Shown one piece after another: positions 26,901-38,598 of a stretch of DNA of 64,000 nt. This stretch comes from Anoplolepis gracilipes (lineage: Eukaryota; Arthropoda; Insecta; Hymenoptera; Formicidae). Positions within the stretch are counted from its first letter, which is position 1. Each line of letters starts with the position of its first letter. The notes under the pieces are model-generated. The model saw only the letters and a list, made by a program, of their open reading frames with translations. It was not told the origin of the DNA and did not search any database. Both the position numbers and the translations under genes were made by a program. The stretch is taken from assembly GCF_047496725.1 (NCBI RefSeq), contig NC_132975.1, positions 14,703,501 to 14,767,500 of the forward strand. The letters run 5' to 3'.

Positions 26901-28028
26901 TACCGAATCGTCATGAATCATTGATGCGCGAACTTTCCGATGAGAGCTACACCCTTACGAGCCTTATCATTACGACAAGCATCGCGAAAATTGCGCCGAT
27001 CCGCGATATGTCATTGAGATGTCAGGATCCTGCCCGATGACAGTAATGCGGATAAGGCTCAAGGAACCTACACTAGCGTGCCAAGGTCGCTGCTAAGAAG
27101 CGGCACGTTCGCTAGGACGATAATACGGGACGAGACCATGTTCAGGAAACCGCAGATGGGGGAGGGAGCGGGGAGAATCTCGTACCGGTCCCCGTTATCG
27201 TGACAAGCTCGCTGGCTGGAAATAGAATCCCTAATATGCTCGCGATGGCTTATACATGAATTTCCTCTCTCGATACATGCATAGAATTATTAAAAATTAA
27301 ATATATTATAAGATAAAAAGATTGAATTCACTAATAAAATATTATCTAGATTTTTTTCTCTCCATCGGCATAATAATTATAATTTTTTTAAATTGAATTA
27401 TTTCTACCTCTGAATTAATAATTAATCAATAATCCATGTGCGTAGCAAGCCGCCAAAACGAGCGATGGCCGGTGATGGTTTGGTTCCACGGTGGCGACTT
27501 CAATACCGGGACTCCAGCGATTTGGGACGCTTCCATATTCGTTATGAAACAAAAGGTGAAATGGGGATAATAATAATAAGTACGAAAACGCGGACGGAGA
27601 AACATGACAGTTTCGGCGCGGATCGTACATACGTAGTAGATTGGGGAAATTAATGTGACCAGGTCGGCGATGCGATCGATATTGATATAATCATGATGTA
27701 TCGTGATTAACATGTATTTTTCACGAGTACTCATCAATCGGGGCTCTAGATATTTGCGAACCGACAGAAAATCGAAAGGAATCGGGTCAGACCTGTCCTT
27801 TATTTCGCGTGCCGTCACTTTTAGAATAGAACCGCACCCTTTGATATTCGCTCGCGATACATCATTAATCAGAATCTTTCGTCGTAATACACACTTTCAA
27901 CGGAACGAACGTAATGCGGTATCGCATTTTTTACAGCCCGCAAAAGCAAATTAATCACTCACGAAACGAAAACAAATCTCGAAACTTTCGAGCGATAACG
28001 ATCGCGCTCAAAAGATTTTATCGCACAC

Positions 28029-28062
<34 letters not shown>

Positions 28063-29636
28063 ATCAAAAGTTCGCGCAATTAAATGGGGATGATTTTTGC
28101 GGTCGGCAGGTGCTAGTGGTGACGGTGGCGTATCGATTAAACATCCTGGGATTCTTCACGACGACAGACCCCGAAGCTCCCGGCAATTATGGTATGTTCG
28201 ATCAAATCGCCGCCCTCGACTGGATAAAACGTAACATCAAGCACTTTAACGGCTCGCCCAACAACATCGTCATCTACGGCCACAGTTCTGGCGCGATAAG
28301 CGTGGGCCTGCACATGCTGAGTCCGCTCAGCAAGGGCAAGTTCAGCAAGGCGATCGCCATGAGCGGCGACGCCGTCGGTTCCGTCGGCTCGCCGGCAACG
28401 GAATCTCAGGTCGTAAACGTCATAGCCGACAAGTTCGGCTGTAACCGGCAACCCACCAGCGCCCTAATGGAGTGCCTGCGCCGACTCGAAGCCGATTTCA
28501 TCATCAAGCATACCTCCGACATCGAGACCTGGGGCCCGATCGTCGACGCCGAGACAAACAATGAGACGGAACCTTTCCTTCCCGAACACCCGAAGGATAT
28601 CCTAGATAGCGGTAGTAAACGCGACTCAATAATAGTCTTTAAGATGATAGTATTTCATGGTCGAAGCATGTGAAGAAATAAAATGTTTTTAGAATATGTA
28701 TTCTACAATCTCTAGATTTTTAAAATAATTTGTAGATGTAAAGTATCTTCGACTTCTAAATATAACAATTTTTATTTAATATTTATAATATGCAAAATTT
28801 CAGGCAACTTTAACGCGGTGCCGCTGGTCGTCGGTTACACGAAGAACGAGCAAGCGCTGGCGCTTATAGAATCGACGAACGGACGGAATTTAGAGAACGG
28901 ACTATCCCCGGAAAAATTTGAGACGATGATCACAGACGACTTCTCCTCGGTGGTGCCGATCGCGGATGAGAACAGCACCTGCGAGTCAAAGCCCGAGATG
29001 GTGACGAACGCGGTGTTGTTCTTGTACAAACCATATCCACCCACGAGAAACGCAACGGTGTATCGCGACCGATACTTGGATCTGCAAACGGAAAGGACTT
29101 TTGCGTCCGGCCTGACGTTGCTAGCCGGCAAGGTGGCGAAACAGGCGGCGACTTTTGTCTATCGATTCGACTACCGTGCCAAGACGCAACCGGTCACGAA
29201 GGACGTACCGGAATGGGCGGGCGTGCCACATATGTTCGAACTACCATTTGTCTGGGGGTTACCGTTCCAGATGGGTGGCACGTTGCAATGGTTGCCTAAT
29301 GACAGGAAAACGTCCGACACGATGATGACGATGATGGCAACATTCGCCAAGACTGGGGAGCCTTCCATCACAGGTGGGACTGGGCCGCCAGTCAAGTGGG
29401 AGCCCTTCACGCAAGACAATCCGAGGATTCTAATTGTCGATAAGAATATCGACATGGGCGAGCCGAATGCGGTGGATCATATGGCGCTCGCGTTCTGGAA
29501 CGATTATTATCCGCAAATCGTAGAAGAGGCGACGACCTGTTGCAACATCACCAGCACGGCACGGAGACTATTTTCTTACAGCGTGTATCTCAGTGGCATG
29601 ACGACCACGATGGCGTTACATCTCTTCTGGTTCTAG
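23981..29636 (+). CDS. Carboxylesterase/cholinesterase-family protein, secreted or membrane-tethered
   Basis: A 624-aa alpha/beta-hydrolase in five exons: 23981-24139, 24987-25257, 27446-27555, 28110-28611, 28804-29636. The signal peptide is about 1-24. Family motifs in order: YLGIPYAQAPIGDLRF, EDCLFLNIFVPD, WFHGGDF, VVTVAYRLNILGFF, GNYGMFDQIAALDWIKRNI, GHSSG, GVPHMFELPFVWG. The triad looks complete: Ser239 (in GHSSG, where most relatives have GESAG), Glu363 (TKNEQ) and His490. The oxyanion-hole HGG(G/A) reads HGGD, which may change activity. The C-terminus ends in a hydrophobic tail without a charged end (LFSYSVYLSGMTTTMALHLF), suggesting a GPI signal or membrane anchor. Intron 2 is 2.2 kb; intron 1's 3' end and intron 2's 5' end share a duplicated segment. 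Substrate is unknown. It could be a detoxifying esterase or a neurodevelopmental-type relative. A single functional gene seems likely, since all exons join in frame. Confidence 0.87.
24621..24669. repeat. Perfect 20-bp stem-loop in esterase intron 1
   Basis: Arms 24621-24640 (AAAAATCGAAAGTTTAAAAA) and 24650-24669 are perfect reverse complements with a 9-base spacer. It lies 16 bp upstream of the first copy of the intronic direct repeat. Simple AT-rich sequence contributes to the match, but the TCGAAAG core is not low-complexity. Confidence 0.75.
24686..25514. repeat. Direct repeat copies flanking esterase exon 2
   Basis: Copy 1 at 24686-24905 and copy 2 at 25328-25514 share the order AAGCATCGTTTTAAATTA, TTTTCTCTGAAAAAACGAA, TTTATGTTTTGAGCAAGAAT and AAAATCTGTAAGTAGAAAAG. 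Copy 2 lacks about 33 bp present in copy 1. The repeats bracket exon 2 (24987-25257), so one copy lies in intron 1 and one in intron 2. Confidence 0.85.
25515..27445 (+). other. Esterase intron 2 with a GC-richer inner block
   Basis: This is the rest of the 2.2-kb intron between exons 2 and 3. The segment 26550-27240 is clearly less AT-rich and includes a (CGA)n tract (26700-26728). No conserved coding frame is recognised in it. It could contain an intronic enhancer, alternative promoter or old insertion; the sequence does not decide. Confidence 0.4.
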
Positions 29637-30969
29637 CTACGAGTAATACGCGGCAAATATTTAAATAAACAAAAGAACATGTTGCGCTCGCTGTTATATT
29701 TTTTTAATAGACCAAAGAACCGTCGAGAGAAGACGGTTTCGTCGAATTTTTTCAATTTTGTAACGAGATCTCCTCTCTTACTCTTTACTCTACTTTTCTG
29801 AAAGTAAAACGCAGTAAAACAATCTCTTGTTATACTCTGTGTAGAAGATATATCTCGCGAATAGATTCTTTATTCGCGATAACTGCTAACGTTATAATAT
29901 TATACGCATTTAATCGAGTTCTCGCATAATTCTCGTACAGATCTATTGCAATATTGTATTAAATCGTATTAAATTCTTTTTTTTCTACGTTCGCATTTAA
30001 CACACATCTTTCAATTACATTATGAATATATCACAAAGTTATTTTATTCCTTATTATCTACATGTAGATTATACGAAACAAGAAAAAAAGTTGTTCTATA
30101 GACTAATCACGCAACGTGTTAGAAAATGGTTTACGAACGAAATAAAGGGCAGAGGGAGAGGGGGGGGGGGTGGCTCGGAATGAAATAAGATCCAGGTTAC
30201 ATTATAAAAGTAGGAAACTTGGGCCCTTTTCTTTAACATTCATTGATTTTTTTTTTTTATTATTTGCCTTAATACGGAGAGATATAGAAAAACATACTTT
30301 GTTTGAGAAACGAACAGTTTGATAACTTATGAATATTTTGATGATCCCGATAATAATTAATATTAATAATAATAATAATAGCAATAATCATGTTCATGTG
30401 TGTACCATCTATGTATAATTATTATATTATATAAGAGAGAGAGAGGTGCGCGGCGAGCGATGCATGGGGGCTGATGACCTGCACGCGCACGTTCACAAAC
30501 ATTTCTTTTCTCTTTCTTTCTCCTAAATATAATATTAATTAATCATTTCTTTTTATTTATTCATGCAAAACTCCTACAATGATAACCGATGCTGCGGGGA
30601 TACTGTCTCGTACCCCCCTTTTTTTTGTGCGCCATTGCTTACGCGTGCACACGAGCCACCCCGGAACCAACGTATATACAATATCCTTTTTCACTTATCG
30701 ATGTGTTGCTTTCTATATCCCGTATCCCTTTGTTCTTCATTCCGCTGCATTACCTTGTGCCCTTATTCCCCTGTCATTTTACAACCATCTGAATTTCGAT
30801 ATCTTAAACTCCCATTCTCTACTGTCACACTTAATATTCTGTCAGCCCCCTTCTCCTCTTTTATCATTAGTATTTTTCTTGATTTATAACCATTTTCCAA
30901 TCTTTTCTTTTTAACCACTGGTATCTTCGGATTTTCATGTAGGAGAGTATGGGCTCCGCCATATCTACC
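29637..30969. other. Convergent 3' regions of esterase (+) and Rap1 (-)
   Basis: A plus-strand AATAAA at 29664-29669, 28 bp past the esterase stop, is a good polyadenylation signal. On the minus strand AATAAA occurs at 30256-30261 (TTTATT on plus), a plausible end for a Rap1 3' UTR of about 700 nt. The segment 30560-30900 has overlapping open frames in all plus frames caused by pyrimidine-rich sequence; they look like 3' UTR, not genes. Confidence 0.45.
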
Positions 30970-32022
30970 TTATAAAAGTAGGCACAGCGATTTCTTTTTC
31001 TGCTTCATTTTTTTCTCTGGTGATTTCTTATTTATTTGCCGCACCAGATCGTAGAAAATCTAGAAACAAAAGATGATAATTGAGAGATGATGGGTGTTGC
31101 TAAAGCTCAAAAGTTATCGGCCAGAACTCGATTATTCAATATTGTACAAAATTCCTTAAGCTAATTATATAGTCATTCATAGCATATTATTATTAAATAA
31201 AGATTATAAGATGGTGTACAAAGAAAAATAAACAGATCGATAATCACAACTCACATCGCGAACATTAATTTTAGCTTTGGCAGAGGTCTCCATAAACACG
31301 CAATTGAATTGCCGGGCAAGGTTGACACCCTGATCCTTTCCTACTACCCTTTCGTCTTCCAAGTCGCACTTGTTGCCTACTAGCACCATGGGTACGTCAT
31401 CTGTATCCTTTACCCGTAAGATCTGTTCTCTGAGATCCTGTAGATCGTTGAAGGTCGATTGTGCTGTTATCGAATATACTAATACAAAGCCCTGCCCATT
31501 TTTCATATAAAGGTCCCTCATGGCTGTGAATTGTTCCTGCAAAATTAAAACGATATTACTCAAAATGTAATTTATACTGTGACAATGATAAAATTAAAAA
31601 AAAAAGTTATAACACGTGTTAAAATAAAAAAAAAAAAGCAATATGCCTCTATCTGCTACTTCATTGAAACTTATTCGTGTATATCGCGAAAATAAATAAA
31701 AGTTGTACAGAAAAAAATAGAGGACGTAAAAATATAAGATATTAAAATTGCACGTGTAAAACAAAAATCTAAACTTAATTTTTATGCATTCCAGATAAAG
31801 AAACATGAAAGAGAGATGTATGTGTCGCAGAGTACTTACTGTGCCGGCTGTGTCTAAGATTTCTAACATACATTGTTGACCATCAACCTCGACTTGTTTA
31901 CGGTAACTGTCTTCGATCGTCGGATCGTACTTCTCTACGAAGATCTCCTGCACGAATTGGACAGTGAGGGCGGACTTGCCTACACCTCCACTGCCCAGCA
32001 CCACTATTTTATATTCACGCAT
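30970..32022 (-). CDS. Rap1: Ras-related GTPase Rap1
   Basis: A 184-aa small GTPase, the exact length of Rap1 proteins, in three coding exons: 32022-31840, 31536-31255, 31059-30970. P-loop GSGGVGKS (10-17), effector region YDPTIEDSY (32-40), switch II DTAGT with the Rap-diagnostic Thr61 in place of Ras Gln61, NKCD (116-119), SAK (147-149), polybasic KKMKQKKKS, and CAAX box CLLL (181-184), which predicts geranylgeranylation. Rap1 controls integrin and cadherin adhesion at the plasma membrane. The last exon has only 29 codons and was found by matching IFYDLVRQINKKSPEKK after the donor at 31254. Upstream, an acceptor (TTGTTTCAG, ending near 32118) marks a non-coding exon piece (32023-32117), so the true first exon lies further right and was not located. 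Confidence 0.97.
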
Positions 32023-35000
32023 CTCCTTGCCCTATCTACTATCTGTGGACCTGGTCACAGTCGAAGGGTCACCGAATCCGCCACGTTTTGCTTCGATTTA
32101 CCTTCAGTGAGACGGATCTGAAACAATAACATGGAATGTCTATTTAGAGAGACTATCAACATCACGCGACCAGTTAATTTTAATGACACACCTCTGTCAG
32201 AACGAGTCAGCTTTTATGACTCAATGCTTTTTTATACATACGTATATACGATGATATATGATGACTTCACGCGAAATAAAGCGAAAGCCATAATTAACAA
32301 TTTCTAAGTATAAGGAGTATCATACTGTGAAATTTATTTGAGAGATGATTTTTTTTTTTTTTTTATTAATTTAGAATCAATTTTTCTTTAAGGGAAAAAA
32401 ACGCCACATTTTCATAATTAGAGAAAGTAAGGAGGCTCTTCGACAAATATGATTTATCTTAGCCAGGCGAAAATATCTCATGAATTTCTATTTCTATTCT
32501 TTATCTGATCTTCATCAAAGCATGAGATTCATTTGGTCTATATATGCATCTATGTCCGACAAACGGTACTCCCGCAGCGTTGCTTTGGCGAAGCGTCTTG
32601 TTCACTGCAGTATTGTATTATAATACAGGCAAAGCAAGGCAGAGCAAAAGGGAAAACGCAAATACCATGACGGCATTCCAATTGGCAGGCAATAGTATCA
32701 TGGCAACGTGCCGCAACCAATCGGTGACTGCGAAATTCTTTACGCCAATCCGTCATTGATTTTACCTTTATGAATGGATTTGTATAATGAATGTTGCAAT
32801 TCTCGGATTTTCTCGTTTTGACTCATTATAGCGCTTTATTGAAAAATTTCCTCGGAACAAATATCTCTAAGTAACTGTATAACTATGCATGACACATTCC
32901 AAAAATTTTAACAATAATAGATTTGTGTCATCTTATCTGTACATCATGTTTAAATTTCTAGCTTTATTTTTTTGAAGTAATTAAAAATAATTAAATTAAA
33001 ATAATTATAATTTTTGACATCTTTCGATGCATTGAATAATTTGAAGATTTTATATTTATTTTTATTGTTGTCTATAAAGAAATAAAATTTAAAATTTTGT
33101 TAACCATATTATAAATGCACAACGTCGTTTCGTAAATATTTAATAAAAGGTAACAATGTTTTGTATTCTACGAGATATAATTCTAACCAACCTGACTGTG
33201 AATTAATAATTAACTGAAATGTCATTTGGGAAATTTATTAATTCATTATTTATCTTTATGAACACATTATATTATACATACAACAGTAAATTTCAAATTT
33301 AGTTGTTGAAAATGAACTTGGAAAATTTCTTCGAAACTGTTGCGTAAATACAATTCTAAATTTCTCCATATTTCGCAATCTTTCTTTCACTTTTCTCTTT
33401 TCGAACTTTAGAATAAAATACAATGATTATAACATATTAAAATAAAAAACGTACACGAACTGAATAAAGTGAAAGAAATAGAAAACTCGTACATAAAAGG
33501 AAATAACTGTATTCTTTTACGTTTTACAAGCGTATATCTTTCTTAGTTAATAAGAATACCTTTCAAGATATCTTTTTATGATTTTTATTTTCCGCGAAAT
33601 ACTCTCATCGTGCTTAATTTTCCTGACTCTTTTTACGCTTGCCTTGTCGTGTTTTCTTAAATTCAAACAATATGTTTATAAGCACAATCTAGTGATATTG
33701 AATCCTGATTGTAATATTCTTGATTGTGAAATTGTAACGCAAGATTTCAGAGAGAGAAAGAGAGCGAGACACGCATAGCGCGTTTATAGCTTCATTATAA
33801 TGTATTTACAGTTTGCAATTTCATTATATTATCATATACCATATTGTGTGTAATTAAGTGCACGCTGAATTAATTGGGTCGTACGGGCACATATGGGCAA
33901 CAAGTTGAGATTCGAAAGAGAGGACCGATCGCAGCGGAGGACCAACCACCACTAAGCGGATCGAATTTTTGGCGTTGATCCAAAACATCTCTGGGTTCGA
34001 AAAAGTGTTATACACAAAGCCGCAAGCGCGCGCGTGTCACGTATACATACACACAAAGACAGAGAGCGGAAAAACGAAAGCACCCCTGACCTAGTTATTA
34101 GACTTTGCCGTGGGACAGTGCGGTTCCATAAATCTCCACGCCTTTTGTCCGAGATTTAAAAGCTCGCTGATAGAAACCGCGAACCGGTATCAGCCTCTCG
34201 CAAAAAGACACGTATGTCTTCTTTACCCATTTCTCTCCTTTTATACCTCCCGACAAATAAAGATGGATAACGGCGGTGTGATTTGTTGAAGGATACCTAA
34301 ATCGCTACATGACGTATATAATGTATATTATATAAAAAGCAAAATTTTAGAACTCGTGGATAAAAGCGATATAAAATCCGATGAATTTAAATCTCGATCA
34401 GATATATACGTGTATGAAAATGTTTATTTTGCACGCGACGAGTTCTTATTTTACCCTATTTGTTACAGAGAAAATTGAATTCGAAGAGGAGTAATCGATT
34501 TATGACTCGATTCGGAATTTCTAACTTTAATGAAATATTGTCGTCGTGGTGTCGCATATAAATGATACCGAGCAAATGTCAGATGATGTTTTTAACCGTT
34601 TGCATCGTATATGTATATATATTGAGTTTTTTTATTATTATTTCTCCTTACGGAATTCATGAGAGATTTTTCAACATCGATTTCGCGCGAGGAGCTGATC
34701 TAGTGAACTTTGGTCAACCTTTTTCTTTGACTTTAATTAAGAGTATTATTACTGCCAAGATGTCGATTGCCGTGACAATTAAAGCCACTATACAAAGTTT
34801 CTCGCTCTTGTTTCTATTGACAGAAAATGTGCCACTCGCGAGAATGAATGCTGCAATAAAGTATTCTTATTAGACTACTTTTTATATTTCATACGCACGT
34901 GTGAATAAATAATCTTGTCGTTAATATCAAGGTTATCAAGTTCTTTAAATTTTCCAGGTTTTTCAAGGAATATACGTTCACCCTTGATCTTTGCCGTCGA

Positions 35001-35087
35001 TTATTGAAGAACTTATTTTCAAACTGTCTTAAATATATGTGTATATCTTGCCAAACAATGGGGATAAACGCGCATTAAACTGACAGT

Positions 35088-35949
35088 ACACAGTGAAAAA
35101 TTGTGCGTCGACATGTTAAAATTTTCTTGCGTTTTACCACCTTTTGATTACTACTTTAATGTAAAATTAACATACAGCTGATATGTTATTATTTTTATAA
35201 CATTTTCACGTGTTACATTTATGTCAACTTTATAACTTAACACTTTATTTTATGTATGTCTCTTAGAAATGGAATATTATTTTGAGTGCTTTTAACAATC
35301 AACACGTTTCAAAATTAATTTAACATTCTAAGAAAAGTTAAAATAAATTTTCGAGTAACCATGAACTTTAAAATGTTTTATCAACATTTCTTACAAGTTA
35401 TTGTAACTACTCTTTCATGTAGTTTTTAATTAATATTTGTATGTTATTTTGACATCACACTTAAAGTCACAATACAAAAATAAATGTTAATAAAAGTTTT
35501 GTGTGAATTACTTAACATTTCTAATTTGTCAATAAGTAACATACAATTAAAAAAATGAGTTATTTTAACTTAAAATTTAGAGTGGACTTTCTGGGACATG
35601 CAAAAAATGTTAAAATTAACATTTTATTTTTTACTGCACGGTAAAAAATTTTATGTTAAATTTAACACATTTCTCGTGTCCCAATTTATCCACTCGAATT
35701 TTAATGTTAATTTAACAGAAGACAAACACAAATAATATGTAAAAAAAATTAACACAAAAATGTGAATTAATATAAGATTTACTTGTTATTGTGTTGTTTT
35801 AACTCTTAGAAACGGTGAATATTAACTCAATGCAGAACAGTTAAAATAACATAACGACAGTATGTTATATTAACATAAGAGTATGTTAAAAATTTAACAC
35901 AAAAATTTCTACACAAGAAAATTTCAACAAAAATACAAAATGTTTTTTA

Positions 35950-35954
<5 letters not shown>
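35088..35954. mobile_element. Two adjacent MITE-like elements with CACGGTAAAAAA ends
   Basis: Element 2 (35637-35954, 318 bp) has perfect 12-bp terminal inverted repeats, CACGGTAAAAAA and TTTTTTACCGTG. Element 1 (about 35088-35636) begins with the related CACAGTGAAAAAT and ends ATTTTTTACTG directly against element 2. Both interiors are full of TGTTAAAATTAACA-type motifs and lack coding frames. A related palindrome spans their junction, with GTGGAC/GGGACA motifs mirrored on both sides. A (GT)17 microsatellite starts inside the right end. Confidence 0.7.

Positions 35955-35985
<31 letters not shown>
35952..35985. repeat. (GT)n microsatellite
   Basis: Seventeen GT units begin at the right end of the adjacent MITE-like element, overlapping its last GTG. 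Confidence 0.95.
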
Positions 35986-35987
<2 letters not shown>

Positions 35988-36437
35988 GCTCGTGAAATAA
36001 TTTCTATAATCTTATATAGTCTCTATTGTTTAAAAATATGAATTTGAGGCGAGTTTGCATCAGGCTTTCGAATTTTACCGATATTCTAAGCTATATGAAT
36101 TTTATCTATCGATTTATTTCTTAACTTCAACAAATTCCATCGTCTCCCTCGCGCGTTTCCATCGAGATGAAACGAAATTGATTCAATCTCGCGCGTATGA
36201 TTTGCAATTTACGAGGATTCCCTATCAGGCAACTTCGCGCAAGCAGTTCGTTAAATGCCGCAGCCTTAGATCGTATATCAATTCGAAAACTCGTTGCAAA
36301 GCACGTAGCTTTGATGCAGCACGTATATACATGCTTGTACAACCGACACGCCTACACATCGACGAAAGATGGGAGACACATGCATTGTATCTCGGACGCG
36401 CGCGTTCAAGGACCGTCTGTCCCGTCTGTGTGTTGTA

Positions 36438-36522
36438 TGTGTGTGTGTGTGTGTGTGTTTTATACGGAGGATGTGTCACTCTCTCTCTCTCTCGCGCGCG
36501 CGCGCGCACACACACACACACA
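36438..36522. repeat. Compound (GT)n-(CT)7-(CG)7-(CA)8 microsatellite
   Basis: A GT tract (about 36438-36458), a short unique spacer, then (CT)7 at 36479-36492, (CG)7 at 36493-36506 and (CA)8 at 36507-36522. The GT and CA tracts are inverted relative to each other. The alternating purine-pyrimidine CG/CA part is a classical Z-DNA-prone sequence. Confidence 0.9.
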
Positions 36523-36775
36523 ACCACATATATCGACGTACCGCCAATCACTTTGACCTGTAAATACGTTATCTGCTCCAGCGACTGCCGATACACTTGA
36601 TTGCACTCGGTCACCTCTACCGACGTCGAGTCACTTCCCAACCGGGTCTTTACTCCTCGAAGGCGAAGCATTGTCATCGATGTGTGCGGATGTTCACGCT
36701 TTTACGCACACGAACATGCGCGTCTCATTTAGAAGATGGAATAGACGAACCCAATCACGCGCGACACTTCGGTAC

Positions 36776-36778
<3 letters not shown>

Positions 36779-36815
<37 letters not shown>

Positions 36816-36827
36816 AAAAAAAAAAAA
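36779..36827. repeat. (TA)n plus poly-A tract
   Basis: A (TA)16 run (36779-36810) is followed directly by 17 A residues. Confidence 0.9.
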
Positions 36828-38567
36828 TCGGCCACCCAATGAATTTACAGAAAAAATTAATCTGTAATTTAATCCTCCAAGTTTTATCTAAAGTATATTT
36901 TTTTTTAAATTTGTACTTGTAAAGTTTACCTTACAATTTAACAATATATTTTCAAGTTATTATTTATATATTTGCAACATATTTATGTGCACGCGTTTAT
37001 ATTTATATAAGGTAGACTTTACAAAAATTATAATTATAAGCTTACTCTATTAACGCAGTCAAATGTAATGACTTGTAATAATTATAGAATGTATAACGTA
37101 CATATATATTTATGGAGATCACTTTCCTTTTTTTAAACTTTACGTTTTTAAGATTGAAACTTGAAAAATGTTAAACAAATCTTTCTCGCGTCTCCGATGT
37201 GGAAGTCGCAAACCCGATCGTTGTATTTTCCTCCCCGATTCGCTTACTTTCGACACCAAGGACCGTGGCCGATATTATTCTTCGTTGTACGATCGAAGAT
37301 TGATCACGAGAGAAAGAGACCGCGTCAAAGACGGGACGACAACGAAAAAAGCTTTGAAAGTATCGGCGCGAAACGCGGTCAATCTTTTCGTAGGCCTCGC
37401 AGGTCTAGGCTTGCAACGTGATTGTCAGAGTAAATGCGAGTTAGCGAAATCAACTTAGGACATGCGTATCGAAAGCCTAGCAGAACGCATATTATCAATT
37501 CCATTGCGTCACACGTGATTAAATACGTAATATCCCGAGGATAGCGTGGGCTCGACCATCCTTGGTCCAGAAACAATCTTGCCTACAGCAAGATGAAACA
37601 ATTGAGTTTGACAGGCATGTTTGAATCGACCGATTGATATATGAGATAGTTGCTTTATTAATAAATAATTAGCTGTTAATGATTTAATTTCGTTATTATA
37701 GAGATAATGAATTTAAACGCGCGGTGAGTCATCGATAAAAAAATATCGATTTAAAATATGTGAGAGAAGGTCTTGAGAAAATACAGGTTTGATGAATCAG
37801 ATGAATTTTAATAGTCAAAGTGAGCTTCAAAGTAAATATACGCCCTTATCGAGAACGCTGATGTTTGTACGAATGAAAGAACTCGCAACTTTCTTCTATT
37901 TATACTGTCCCGGTATATCTTATATGAAACGGCAAAGGGGTCCGTTCCCCTCTCGAACCTGACACGATCTATGATTCCCTTGAAGGGGAAAGTCCTTCGT
38001 GCGCGACAAGTTGGAAGGGTAAGTACCTTTCTGTAAAATAAAATAAAAAAAAAAAACAAAAGACATCCTACCATCGCCTCAGCGATGATTGCAAACGAAC
38101 TGATATTAGAAAAGGGGAGCAATCATTCATTTTCACGTTTCTGGAAGCGATATTTAAAGAGGCCACGCAAAATCTGTCGTAGAATCTCGGTATTTGAAAC
38201 TTATCCAATATATCTAGTATTTTTTTATTCCTTTTTGTATATTTTTAATTCGAAATTACGGTGATATTTTATATTAATCTTTTCTTATAGTATTCCGATA
38301 AAAAAAAAAAGGGTCAACTTTTATCGCGACGTAAAATTGCGAAAATTGTTTTCTCGAAACGTTGTTTTTCCGTTGAATTCCTCCCAATTCTCCGGTATTC
38401 GATACACAAACATATGGCTAAATATAAAAGATCACTTTCAATTATAGGCGTTTACATCGGAAAATCTGCTTCACCTCTGAAATAGCCATTGAAAGCATGT
38501 AACGATATTACGTTACTTGTAAGTTTTATCTGGTTTCGCAGACTCTCCATTATCTATCGGTTCACCG

Positions 38568-38569
<2 letters not shown>

Positions 38570-38592
<23 letters not shown>
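38570..38592. repeat. (CA)n microsatellite
   Basis: About eleven CA units lie within a GC-richer island with no recognised gene. Confidence 0.9.

Positions 38593-38598
<6 letters not shown>

Noticed and set aside
34562..34873. 103-codon plus-strand frame with hydrophobic segments
   Set aside because: Hydrophobicity reflects T-rich DNA. There is no recognisable family, no promoter context and no neighbouring exon.
36055..36677. Open frames of 119-181 codons on both strands
   Set aside because: They run through the compound GT/CT/CG/CA microsatellite, which is open in several frames. No motif or splice structure supports a gene.
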